NCBI GenBank assembly: GCA_944384235.1 | Contig: CALWSP010000025.1 | Location: 62,001 to 126,000, forward strand | Origin: an uncultured Clostridia bacterium | GTDB lineage: Bacteria; Bacillota; Clostridia; Lachnospirales; CAG-274 | Direction of reading: 5' to 3' | Length of the DNA: 64,000 nt | Shown: one piece after another, positions 51,691 to 60,494 of the stretch | Position numbering within the stretch: position 1 is the stretch's first letter | How the letters are laid out: every line of letters begins with the position of its first letter | Notes under the pieces: generated by a model | Told to the model about the DNA's origin: nothing | Seen by the model: the letters and a program-made list of their open reading frames with translations, nothing else | Database searches by the model: none | Position numbers and translations under genes: made by a program

Positions 51691-53493
51691 TTATTCTTCA
51701 GAGTTTTCAACTTCAGCTACTTCAATGCCAAGCTCAACTAACTGCTTTTGTTCAACCACATCAGGAGCGTTTGTAAGTAAACAACTAGCGTCTTTTACCT
51801 TAGGGAAAGCGATAACATCTCTAATGCTTTCTGTGTTGTTAAGTAACATAATAATTCTGTCAAGGCCAAAAGCTAAACCACCGTGAGGAGGAGCACCATA
51901 TTTAAACGCATCTAATAAAAATCCAAATCTCTCTTGTGCATCTTCTTCGCTAAAACCTAAAAGCTTAAACATCTTTTTCTGAATTTCTTGAGAATGAATT
52001 CTAACTGAACCGCCACCAAGCTCACAACCGTTTAAAACCATATCATAAGCCTTAGCTCTAACCCTAGCTGGCTCTGTTTCAATATATTCTAAATCCTCGT
52101 CCATTGGAGATGTAAATGGGTGGTGCTTAGCAACATATCTCTTTTCTTCCTCGCTGTATTCAAGAAGAGGGAACTCTGTAACCCATAAGAACTTATACTC
52201 GTTAGGGTCAAGAATTTCAAGCCTTTTAGCAACTTCAAGTCTTAAAGCACCTAAAGCGTCAAAAACAACACTGTCCTTATCTGCACAAATTAAAATTAAA
52301 TCGCCTGCTTTAGCGTTAAATCTTTCAGCAATTTCTTTAATCTTTTCATCGTCAAAGAACTTAGAAATAGTAGTTTTAAAGCTACCATCTTCGTTTACAA
52401 CAATCCAAGCAAGGCCTTTAGCTCCATAAGTTTTAGCAACGTCAACTAAAGAATCAATTTTCTTTCTTGGAAAACTTCCGCAACCTTCTGCATTAATGCC
52501 TCTAACACTTCCACCGTTGTCAATAGCATTTTGGAAAACACCAAACTCTGAACCATTTACAATGTCAGTGATGTTTTTAAGCTCCATACCAAATCTAATG
52601 TCAGGCTTGTCAGAGCCAAACCTTTCCATAGCCTCATTATATGGCATTTTTAAAAACGGAGTTTCAACTTCAACGCCTTTAATCTCTTTAAAAATGCTTT
52701 TAATAAGATTTTCGTTAATAGTCATAACATCTTCAGCCTCAACAAAAGATAATTCCATATCAATTTGAGTAAACTCAGGCTGTCTGTCAGCTCTTAAATC
52801 CTCATCTCTAAAACACTTAGCAATTTGAAAATATCTGTCAAAACCAGACACCATTAAAAGCTGTTTAAAAAGCTGAGGAGATTGAGGTAAACCATAGAAA
52901 TTACCTGGGTGAACTCTACTTGGAACAATATAATCTCTTGCCCCCTCAGGAGTAGACTTTCCTAAAATAGGTGTTTCAATCTCAATAAAACCGTTGTCGC
53001 TTAAAAAGTTTCTAACAATTTGGCAAACCTTGTGTCTAGTAATAATGTTTTCAGCAACACTAGGTCTTCTAAGGTCTAAATATCTGTACTTTAACCTAAG
53101 CTCAGTGTTAATGTTTATATTGTCCTCAATTTGGAATGGAGGTGTTTCAGCCTCAGATAAAATTTTAAGACTTTCAACATTAACCTCTATTCTACCAGTT
53201 TTCATATTAGGGTTAATATTTTCCTCAGTTCTAGCCTGAACTTTACCAGTTATAGCTATAACATACTCGCTTCTAATTTCGCTTTCTTTTGCAATTACAT
53301 CATCGCTACTATTATCTTTGTCAATAACAACCTGAACTATACCTGTTCTATCTCTTAAAAGCACAAATGAAAAGTGGCCAAACTCTCTTTTTCGGCTCAC
53401 CCAACCCATAAGGTTAACCTCTTGGCCAACCATACTTTCATTTACATCGCAACAATAACAACTTCTTTTTAAACCTTGCATTAATTCTGCCAT
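51691..53493 (-). CDS. aspS: aspartyl-tRNA synthetase
   Basis: A 600-residue class IIb synthetase. The OB fold is N-terminal (VNLMGWVSRKREFGHFSFV). Motif 2 includes FRDEDLRADRQPEFTQIDMELSF. The GAD insertion domain is in the middle (about 290-420). Motif 3 is GLAFGLDRIIMLL. The ORF extends back to 53529, but that would overlap hisS, and GGAGAATAAAA supports ATG 53493 just after the hisS stop. The hisS-aspS pair is conserved in Firmicutes. Whether it is discriminating or also makes Asp-tRNA-Asn is not readable here. Confidence 0.96.
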   Translation of the reverse strand: MAELMQGLKRSCYCCDVNESMVGQEVNLMGWVSRKREFGHFSFVLLRDRTGIVQVVIDKDNSSDDVIAKESEIRSEYVIAITGKVQARTEENINPNMKTGRIEVNVESLKILSEAETPPFQIEDNININTELRLKYRYLDLRRPSVAENIITRHKVCQIVRNFLSDNGFIEIETPILGKSTPEGARDYIVPSRVHPGNFYGLPQSPQLFKQLLMVSGFDRYFQIAKCFRDEDLRADRQPEFTQIDMELSFVEAEDVMTINENLIKSIFKEIKGVEVETPFLKMPYNEAMERFGSDKPDIRFGMELKNITDIVNGSEFGVFQNAIDNGGSVRGINAEGCGSFPRKKIDSLVDVAKTYGAKGLAWIVVNEDGSFKTTISKFFDDEKIKEIAERFNAKAGDLILICADKDSVVFDALGALRLEVAKRLEILDPNEYKFLWVTEFPLLEYSEEEKRYVAKHHPFTSPMDEDLEYIETEPARVRAKAYDMVLNGCELGGGSVRIHSQEIQKKMFKLLGFSEEDAQERFGFLLDAFKYGAPPHGGLAFGLDRIIMLLNNTESIRDVIAFPKVKDASCLLTNAPDVVEQKQLVELGIEVAEVENSEE

Positions 53494-53495
53494 TT

Positions 53496-54824
53496 TTATT
53501 CTCCAATCTGTCTTTTTATTTCTTTGCAAGCATCTTCAATTTTCACAGTTTTCTGCTCGCCAGTTTCCATATTTTTAATGGAGCAAGTTCCAGATTTTTG
53601 CTCATCTTCTCCAATAACAGCCACAAAAGGAACACCAAGCTTGTTTGCATATTTCATTTTTTGCTTCATACCCTTGTTAGCATAATAAACATCTGTTATT
53701 AAGCCACCATCTCTAATAGCCTTTGCTGTCTTTAAAACATACTCCATTTCAACGCCCATAGGCACAACTAAACAATCAACTAAAGATGCTCTTTCAACCT
53801 TTATTATTCCTGCATCTTTTAATTGTGAAAATAATCTTGTTAAACCAATAGATATTCCAATTCCAGGCAATTTAGTGTTAGTATAATACTCAGTTAAGTT
53901 GTCATATCTACCACCAGAACAAACACTGCCTAAACTTCTGTAATCATCTAAAATAGTTTCATAAACAGTTCCTGTGTAATAGTCTAAACCTCTAGCAATA
54001 GTCAAATCAATAGTAAAATAATCTTCGTCAATGCCAAAAACTCTCATATATTCAGTAACTACATTAAGCTCATTCACACCTTCAATAAACATTTCGTTTT
54101 CAACGCCTAAATTTTTCAAAGCGTTAATTTTTTCGCTTTCACTGCCATCAATAGAAATAAATTCAATAATTTTTTTAATATTTTCCTGCTCAACGCCAAT
54201 TTTTTCAAGCTCTAAAATAACGTTTTCTTCGCCAATTTTCTCTAGCTTGTCAATAATTCTTAAAATGTCAGATATTTTGTCTTCAAGCCCAATGCTAGCA
54301 AAAAAGCCGTTTAAAACTTTTCTGTTGTTTAATCTAATTGTAAACTTGCCAAAATCAAGCTTTCTAAAAACATTGTAAATTACAGCAGGCATTTCTGCAT
54401 CATAAGCAATGTCAAGCTCCTCGTTTCCTATAATGTCAATATCACATTGATAAAACTCTCTAAATCTTCCCTTTTGTGGTCTTTCACCTCTATATACCTT
54501 GCTCATTTGATATCTTTTAAAAGGGAATGTAAGCTGTCCACTGTGCTGAGCAACATATCTTGCAAGAGGCACAGTCAAATCAAATCTTAAAGCTAAGTCA
54601 TTGTCACCTTTGTTAAATCTGTAAATTTGTTTTTCAGTTTCTCCCCCAGCCTTAGCTAAAAGAACTTCTGAAAGCTCAATAACAGGTGTGTCTAAAGGTA
54701 AAAATCCAAAACTTTCGTAAACGCCTCTAATAGTGTCATAAATTTTGTTAAATAAAATTTGTTCCTCTGGTAACAATTCCATAAAACCAGTTAATATTCT
54801 AGGTTTAACCTTGTCTTTAGCCAT
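53496..54824 (-). CDS. hisS: histidyl-tRNA synthetase
   Basis: A 442-residue class II synthetase. Motif 2 includes FPFKRYQMSKVYRGERPQKG. The HisRS-specific motifs are RGLDYYTGTVYE and SVCSGGRYDNL. The C-terminal anticodon-binding domain starts near 345. It lies 21 bases after hemZ and just before aspS, in the rel-dtd-MBL-hemZ-hisS-aspS order common in Clostridia. There is no T-box, so expression probably follows the rel operon. Confidence 0.97.
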   Translation of the reverse strand: MAKDKVKPRILTGFMELLPEEQILFNKIYDTIRGVYESFGFLPLDTPVIELSEVLLAKAGGETEKQIYRFNKGDNDLALRFDLTVPLARYVAQHSGQLTFPFKRYQMSKVYRGERPQKGRFREFYQCDIDIIGNEELDIAYDAEMPAVIYNVFRKLDFGKFTIRLNNRKVLNGFFASIGLEDKISDILRIIDKLEKIGEENVILELEKIGVEQENIKKIIEFISIDGSESEKINALKNLGVENEMFIEGVNELNVVTEYMRVFGIDEDYFTIDLTIARGLDYYTGTVYETILDDYRSLGSVCSGGRYDNLTEYYTNTKLPGIGISIGLTRLFSQLKDAGIIKVERASLVDCLVVPMGVEMEYVLKTAKAIRDGGLITDVYYANKGMKQKMKYANKLGVPFVAVIGEDEQKSGTCSIKNMETGEQKTVKIEDACKEIKRQIGE

Positions 54825-54845
54825 TTTTCAATACTCCTTTTTAAA

Positions 54846-56279
54846 CTACACAGGCAAAACGCCTTTAATAGCTGAATTTTTTCTTTCAATCATTTCGTCA
54901 ATTCTGTTAATATAATCATCAACACTTTTAACATTAAACACTCGCTCTATTTGATTTTTCTCTCTTAACAAAAGCTTAGTAGATGCCCCTGCACCAAGAG
55001 CTAAAATGCTTTGTTTTTCCTCCATTATTGCAACATTGTATATACATTGACAATTTTCCTTGCAATAACCAACATTTTCAAAGTTGCCAACCATATTTTT
55101 CTGTCTATACATATAATAAGGTAACATATCCATTTTTTCAGTGTACTCTCTTGAAATGTTAATAAGCTTGTCCATTTTTTCAGCTTCAGTCATACTGTAA
55201 TTTTCAAGAGTTTCTTTTAACCTTGAGGCTCTTTTAACTGCAAGCGTATGTACTGTAATGCTCTCTGGTGAAAGTTTTTCAAGCCCTTCCATTGTAGCTA
55301 TAACCTCTTTTTCACCTTCTTCAGGAAGCCCCAAAATAATGTCTGTGTTTATGTGTTTGTGTCCAACTTTTCTAGCTAGTTCGTAAACATTTAAAAACAT
55401 ATCAACACTATGTTCTCTGCCAATTAACTTTAATGTTTTTTCATTTAGCGTTTGAGGGTTAATAGAAAGCCTTGAAACATTGTGGTCTTTTAAAATCTTT
55501 AGCTTTTCTTCGTTTATTGTATCTGGCCTGCCAGCTTCAACTGTGTATTCTAAAGGAATTTTAAAATTCTTTTCAACGCTATTTAATAGCTTTTCTAACT
55601 GCCTTTCGTTTAATGAAGTTGGAGTGCCTCCACCAATATATATACTTTCAATTTCAATTCCGTCTAAAAACTTTTTAGAACTTTCCATTTCCTTAATCAA
55701 AGCATCAACATATCTGTCAACCCTGTCATTATATTGCTTTAATGGATATGAAGTAAATGAGCAATATAAACACCTTGTAGGGCAAAATGGAATGCCAATA
55801 TATAAACCTGCTTTTTTATATCCATTTTCTACAATTTTCTTTTCTTCGTTAGCAACTCTAATCATAAGTTCTAATTTTTCGTCGCTAACAAAATACTTTT
55901 CTTTAAAAGTTTTTCTAATACTTTCTGTGCTTTCGCCCTTTTCCCAGGCTTCGCTAACTAACTTAGCTGGTCTAACACCTGTTAAAATCCCCCAAGGTAG
56001 AGGTATGTTCAATTTTTCGTTTATACACCTAGCAATGCTTAAACCTAAAACTCTTTTAATTTCTCTTTGGCTTTTGTTTTCAGCAACACACTCCTTTGAT
56101 GAAATCAAAACACCATCTTTATATAAAAACGCCCTTGCACTTAACTCAGAAATTTCGCTAACAAGAACCCTATCCTCGCAAACACTATCCACTTGAACAT
56201 ACTTTTCATTAGGATAAAACATCATTAACATAGACACAACATCATCAACCATATTGTGTCCTTTTAAAACATAATTCAT
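54846..56279 (-). CDS. hemZ: HemZ-type coproporphyrinogen III oxidase-like radical SAM protein
   Basis: A 477-residue radical SAM enzyme. The cluster motif is CPTRCLYCSF near 170. HemN-like features follow (GGGTPTSLNERQLEKLL, then GRPDTINEEKL and INTDIILGLP). The N-terminal 150 residues are the extra domain of the HemZ subgroup. B. subtilis HemZ was named for coproporphyrinogen oxidation, but the true role in clostridia that lack full heme pathways is uncertain. The frame opens at 56285; ATG 56279 has AGGGTG upstream. It sits between the MBL gene and hisS. Confidence 0.9.
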   Translation of the reverse strand: MNYVLKGHNMVDDVVSMLMMFYPNEKYVQVDSVCEDRVLVSEISELSARAFLYKDGVLISSKECVAENKSQREIKRVLGLSIARCINEKLNIPLPWGILTGVRPAKLVSEAWEKGESTESIRKTFKEKYFVSDEKLELMIRVANEEKKIVENGYKKAGLYIGIPFCPTRCLYCSFTSYPLKQYNDRVDRYVDALIKEMESSKKFLDGIEIESIYIGGGTPTSLNERQLEKLLNSVEKNFKIPLEYTVEAGRPDTINEEKLKILKDHNVSRLSINPQTLNEKTLKLIGREHSVDMFLNVYELARKVGHKHINTDIILGLPEEGEKEVIATMEGLEKLSPESITVHTLAVKRASRLKETLENYSMTEAEKMDKLINISREYTEKMDMLPYYMYRQKNMVGNFENVGYCKENCQCIYNVAIMEEKQSILALGAGASTKLLLREKNQIERVFNVKSVDDYINRIDEMIERKNSAIKGVLPV

Positions 56280-56293
56280 AAACAAACACCCTA

Positions 56294-56914
56294 TTATAAA
56301 TAACTATTGTTCTCAATTTCATAGCCAATTTGAGTTTGCTGCCCGTGTCCCGAATAAACAACAGTTTCTAATGGCAATGTAAATAATTTGTTTTTAATGC
56401 TATCAACTAATTTTTTTGAGTTTCCACCAGGAAAATCTGTTCTTCCAACACTCATAAAAAATAAAGTATCTCCCGAAAAAACAACGCCTTCTTTTTCAAA
56501 ATAATAGCAACAACCACCTTCTGTGTGGCCAGGAGTAGCAATAACTTTGCAAACTAAGTTTCCAACTTCAATAAAATCTCCGTCTTTAACCACCTTGTCA
56601 TACTCCACAGTAAATGGCTTTGAAAACATAGCAGAAAGGTTGTAGCTAGGCGAACTTGCAACAGTTTGCTCTCCATCACAAATTATAACCTTAGCGCCAG
56701 TTTTTTCTTTAATTTCTTTAACAGCACCACAGTGGTCAAAATGAGCGTGAGTAAGACAAATAGCCTTAACATTAAAACCACCTTTTTCTATTTCACAACA
56801 TAGTTTCTCACCCTCATTTCCTGGGTCAATAACTATTGTGTCTTTAGTCTTTTCGTCAATAACAAAATAACAATTTTCACCCATATCAGATGAAATAAAA
56901 ACCTTTAATTTCAT
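56294..56914 (-). CDS. MBL-fold hydrolase (glyoxalase II-like)
   Basis: A 206-residue metallo-beta-lactamase-fold protein. The zinc motif THAHFDHCG is near 60, the third His in TPGHTEGG, the bridging Asp in SGDTLFF, and a final His in YSGHG. Small glyoxalase II-like proteins of this length are widespread in the rel-dtd region of Firmicutes. The actual substrate is unknown. I chose ATG 56914, which has GAGGAT upstream, over TTG 56926. Confidence 0.9.
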   Translation of the reverse strand: MKLKVFISSDMGENCYFVIDEKTKDTIVIDPGNEGEKLCCEIEKGGFNVKAICLTHAHFDHCGAVKEIKEKTGAKVIICDGEQTVASSPSYNLSAMFSKPFTVEYDKVVKDGDFIEVGNLVCKVIATPGHTEGGCCYYFEKEGVVFSGDTLFFMSVGRTDFPGGNSKKLVDSIKNKLFTLPLETVVYSGHGQQTQIGYEIENNSYL

Positions 56915-56927
56915 ATATATCCTCAAC

Positions 56928-57377
56928 TTAAAATAATTTGTCGCTATCTAAAAGTATAGTAATTGGTCCATCATTTAAAAGCTCCACTTTCATATCAGCT
57001 TGAAATATGCCAGCTTCAACTTTGTCGTAATTACTTTTAGCATATTTAATAAAATCATCAAATATTTTTCTTGCCTCGTCAGGCTTAGCACCCATAGCAA
57101 AACTAGGTCTGTTGCCCTTTCTTGCATCAGCATAAATAGTAAAATTAGGTATAATCAAAACACCATAAGAAAGGTCGGATATAGACTTGTTCATTTTTCC
57201 TTCCTCATCTTCAAAAATTCTAATGTTTTTAATTTTATTAAATATCCATTCAAAAGTTTTTTGGTCATCACCAGCATTTATGCCTAAAAGAGCAACAATT
57301 CCCTTTTCAATTTTTCCAACAACACTTCCGTCAACCTCAACTTTTCCATATGAAACTCTTTGTAAAACAACACGCAT
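56928..57377 (-). CDS. dtd: D-aminoacyl-tRNA deacylase, with altered SQ motif
   Basis: A 149-residue Dtd that frees D-amino acids (and Gly mischarged on Ala-tRNA) from tRNA. The start MRVVLQRVSYGKVEVDG and the NDGPITILLDS cis-Gly-Pro motif are typical. The other active-site motif, usually SQFTL, reads PNFTI here (LIIPNFTIYADARKGNRPSF). The ATG overlaps the last base of the rel stop codon. The gene order rel-dtd is nearly universal in Firmicutes. Confidence 0.94.
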   Translation of the reverse strand: MRVVLQRVSYGKVEVDGSVVGKIEKGIVALLGINAGDDQKTFEWIFNKIKNIRIFEDEEGKMNKSISDLSYGVLIIPNFTIYADARKGNRPSFAMGAKPDEARKIFDDFIKYAKSNYDKVEAGIFQADMKVELLNDGPITILLDSDKLF

Positions 57378-59641
57378 TATGAATTCACTCTTTCTATTTT
57401 TTCTACACCGCCAACATTCATAAGTTTTTTACAAAGCTCCTCAAGTTGCTCTGTTCCACTTATTTTTAGAGATAAATCCACCACTGCTGTGCCGTTTTTA
57501 AGACTTCTAGCGTTAATGTTAATAACAGCTAAACCGTTGTCAACAACAATTTTTAACACATCAAGTGTAAGCCCATCTCTATCATCAGCTATAATTCTAA
57601 TATCAGCTTTAAATCTTCCAGAAACATTGTCCTTGTCAATAGTCCATTCAACCTCTAAAAGCCTGCTTCTTTCTTCTTCTGTAAGGTTAATAACATTAAC
57701 ACAGTCAGTTCTGTGAATAGAAACACCTCTACCCCTTGTAATAAAGCCAACAATTTCATCTCCAGGAACTGGCGAACAACACTTAGAAAACCTAACTTCA
57801 ATGTCCCCAACACCGTGAACATAAACGCCACTTTTGCTTTTTCTTCTTGTTTGAATAGGAGCATTAACTTCAGCTTGAATTTTAGCTTTAATAGCTTCTT
57901 CCTGCTCTTTTAATAACTCTTGAGCAGTTTTGTTTTTCTTAACCTCAGCCTTGTATTCTTCAATTAACTTGCTAAGAACTTGCCCCTCTTTAAGCCCGCC
58001 GTGTCCAACAGCTGCACAAAGGGAGTTCCAGTCTTTAAAACTGTATCTAGTCATAACAAGGTTCATACCCTTTTCAGTAAGAAGGTCGTTAATGTTATAT
58101 CCTTTTTTCTTAGCATCTTTTTCTAAAAGCTCTTTGCCCCTAATAATGTTTTCTTCTTTGTTAATCTTTTTATACCATTGGTTAATTTTAGACTTAGCCT
58201 GGCTAGTTTTAACAAATGTGAGCCAATCCCTGCTAGGTCCTCTAGAGTTTTGAGATGTAACAATTTCAACTCTGTCACCATTTTTAATTTGATAGTCAAA
58301 ATTTACAATTCTTCCGTTAACTCTTGCACCAACCATTGTGTTTCCAACAGCTGAGTGAATAGCATAAGCAAAGTCCACAGGGGTAGACCCTTCTGCAAGA
58401 GAAATAACTTCGCCACTTGGAGTAAAACAGAAAACGTTTTCGCTAAAGGCATCTAAGTCAGTTTTAATAGTGTCCATAAACTCGTGGTTATCTGACATAT
58501 CCTTTTGCCACTCTAAAATCTGTCTTAACCAAGATAACTTAGCGTCTTCATTGCTATCTTCAACACCTTCAGTAATGCCCTTTTTGTATTTCCAATGGGC
58601 AGCAATACCATATTCAGCAATTCTGTGCATTTCATATGTCCTAATCTGAATTTCAAAAATCATTCCATCAGGCCCAATTAATGTGTTGTGAAGCGACTGA
58701 TACATATTTGCCTTTGGCATAGCAATATAGTCTTTAAACCTGTTTGGCATAGGTGTGTATGTTTCGTGCACCACACCTAAAACACCATAACAATCCTTAA
58801 CATTGTCCACTAAAACTCTAACAGCAAATAAGTCAAATATTTGGTCAATAGTTTTGTTTTTTGTGTGCATTTTTTTGTAAATGCTAAAAAAATGTTTAGG
58901 TCTGCCATAAACTGTGCAGTTTTTAATTCCAGCATCTTCACACTTTTGCTTTATTTCATCAACTATTTTGTTAACAAACTCAACCCTTTCAGATTGCTTT
59001 CTGTTTATTTTGTCTACAAGGTCGTAATATGCTTCAGGCTCTAAATATCTAAGACATAAATCCTCAAGTTCGCTCTTAATTTTTGAAATACCAAGCCTGT
59101 CTGCTAAAGGAGCGTAAATATCTAAAGTTTCTTGAGCCTTTTCCTTTTGTTTTTCAGGCCTCATAAACTTTAAAGTTCTCATATTGTGAAGCCTGTCTGC
59201 AACCTTAATCAAAATAACTCTAATGTCTTTTGCCATAGAAAGAAACATCTTTCTATAATTTTCAGCCTGCATTTCCTCTTTTGAAGAATATTCAATGTTA
59301 GAAAGTTTAGTAACCCCGTCAACTAAAAGTGCAACATCTTTGTTAAACATTTCAGCAATTTCATCAAGTGTGTAATTTGTGTCTTCAACAACATCGTGTA
59401 ATAAACCAGCAGTTATACTTTCTAAATCAAGCTCAAGCTCTGCCAAAATTTTCGCCACACAAAGAGGGTGAATAATATATGGCTCACCAGATTTTCTTTT
59501 TTGATTTCCGTGAGCTTCTAAAGCTAACTTATATGCTTTTTCAACTAAAGATAAGTCCTTTGAACTGTTATATTTTTTAATTTCGCTTATAAGTTCTAAA
59601 TAAAGTTTTTCAACTTGATTTTCATTATCATTTTTGCACAT
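57377..59641 (-). CDS. relA: bifunctional (p)ppGpp synthetase/hydrolase Rel
   Basis: A 754-residue stringent-response enzyme. The N-terminal HD hydrolase domain has GEPYIIHPLCVAKIL and HDVVEDT. The synthetase domain has YQSLHNTLIGPDG and EIQIRTYEMH. TGS (about 400-460), the zinc-finger or helical region (VRFSKCCSPVPGDEI), and a C-terminal ACT domain (FKADIRIIADDRDG) follow. All parts are intact, so it should both make and break (p)ppGpp under ribosome control. It has its own promoter and leads the rel-dtd-MBL-hemZ-hisS-aspS operon. Confidence 0.97.
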   Translation of the reverse strand: MCKNDNENQVEKLYLELISEIKKYNSSKDLSLVEKAYKLALEAHGNQKRKSGEPYIIHPLCVAKILAELELDLESITAGLLHDVVEDTNYTLDEIAEMFNKDVALLVDGVTKLSNIEYSSKEEMQAENYRKMFLSMAKDIRVILIKVADRLHNMRTLKFMRPEKQKEKAQETLDIYAPLADRLGISKIKSELEDLCLRYLEPEAYYDLVDKINRKQSERVEFVNKIVDEIKQKCEDAGIKNCTVYGRPKHFFSIYKKMHTKNKTIDQIFDLFAVRVLVDNVKDCYGVLGVVHETYTPMPNRFKDYIAMPKANMYQSLHNTLIGPDGMIFEIQIRTYEMHRIAEYGIAAHWKYKKGITEGVEDSNEDAKLSWLRQILEWQKDMSDNHEFMDTIKTDLDAFSENVFCFTPSGEVISLAEGSTPVDFAYAIHSAVGNTMVGARVNGRIVNFDYQIKNGDRVEIVTSQNSRGPSRDWLTFVKTSQAKSKINQWYKKINKEENIIRGKELLEKDAKKKGYNINDLLTEKGMNLVMTRYSFKDWNSLCAAVGHGGLKEGQVLSKLIEEYKAEVKKNKTAQELLKEQEEAIKAKIQAEVNAPIQTRRKSKSGVYVHGVGDIEVRFSKCCSPVPGDEIVGFITRGRGVSIHRTDCVNVINLTEEERSRLLEVEWTIDKDNVSGRFKADIRIIADDRDGLTLDVLKIVVDNGLAVININARSLKNGTAVVDLSLKISGTEQLEELCKKLMNVGGVEKIERVNS

Positions 59642-59676
59642 ACTATCACCTCTTTCAAATTAATTAAATAAATTTA

Positions 59677-59705
59677 ATTATATACCTATTTAACTCATTT
59701 TTCAA
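59677..59705 (-). promoter_or_regulatory. promoter of the rel operon
   Basis: On the minus strand, TTGAAA (59705-59700), a 17-base spacer and consensus TATAAT (59682-59677). Confidence 0.75.
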
Positions 59706-59755
59706 GTCTTTTACAAATAATATAACTCCATTTTACATTAAAAATAAGTTAATAA

Positions 59756-60232
59756 TTAATTAGGATATATCATATTTTCATCTTTAATGTTTGTCAAAAC
59801 TTCGTCATAAAATTTCTTACATTCCCACTTTGCAAAATTTAAATTGTGGTCAAGATAATTTCCACACTCTTTAGATGTTGTTGCTGGAATTTTTCCCTCA
59901 AAATCAATAACATACTTAACAGAGTTTGCAATAGGCTCTAAAACATCTTTAGGAGATAAGTCCCCTTTAAAAATAATATACATACCAGTTCTGCAACCCA
60001 TAGGCCCAACATAAATAATTTTGTCTGCCCATTTTTCATCTTCTCTTAAATATACAGCCATAAGATGCTCCAGAGTGTGTATAGCTGCTATGTCCATACA
60101 AGGCTCGATATTTGGCCTTTTAAACCTAACATCAAATGTAGTCACAACTTCGCTTCCTACCTTGTCTTTTCTTGAAACATAAATGCCTCTTAATAATTTA
60201 TCGTGGTCTATTGTAAAACTTGCTACTTTCAT
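59756..60232 (-). CDS. luxS: S-ribosylhomocysteine lyase LuxS
   Basis: A 158-residue metalloenzyme that splits S-ribosylhomocysteine to homocysteine and the AI-2 precursor DPD. The HTLEH motif (AIHTLEHLMAVYLR) and the Cys of KECGNYLDHNL are the metal ligands, and GPMGCRTGMY carries the active-site Cys. Length is normal. It stands alone. No SAH riboswitch or pfs gene is seen next to it. Confidence 0.97.
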   Translation of the reverse strand: MKVASFTIDHDKLLRGIYVSRKDKVGSEVVTTFDVRFKRPNIEPCMDIAAIHTLEHLMAVYLREDEKWADKIIYVGPMGCRTGMYIIFKGDLSPKDVLEPIANSVKYVIDFEGKIPATTSKECGNYLDHNLNFAKWECKKFYDEVLTNIKDENMIYPN

Positions 60233-60269
60233 ATTGTATCTCCTTGTTTAATATAATATTTAAATACTA

Positions 60270-60298
60270 AATATAATTTTATTATAAATAACTGTAAA
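60270..60298 (-). promoter_or_regulatory. possible luxS promoter
   Basis: On the minus strand, TTTACA (60298-60293), a 17-base spacer and TATATT (60275-60270). The region is very AT-rich, so chance matches are likely. Confidence 0.35.
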
Positions 60299-60427
60299 TT
60301 ACAAGAGAAAACAAAAAAATACATCTAATATTTTTTCTATAATTATGCAAATTGTATAATATGTTAATTTTTTAACTTATTTTTACCTTTTAGTTATATA
60401 TTTAATACAAAAAAAATCTTAATTTAC

Positions 60428-60456
60428 TTGTATTTTTATAAAATATATTGTATTAT
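60428..60456 (+). promoter_or_regulatory. possible promoter of the rnf operon
   Basis: TTGTAT (60428-60433), a 17-base spacer and TATTAT (60451-60456), about 40 bases before the rnfC ATG with an AAGGAGG Shine-Dalgarno. Confidence 0.5.
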
Positions 60457-60494
60457 TAATGTATAAAAAAATAAATTAAGGAGGAAATTAAATT

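Noticed and set aside
55480-56196. Long plus-strand open frame of 238 codons
   Set aside because: It lies antisense to hemZ. Its protein is low-complexity and rich in Ser, Phe and Leu, as expected from the complement of an AT-rich gene.
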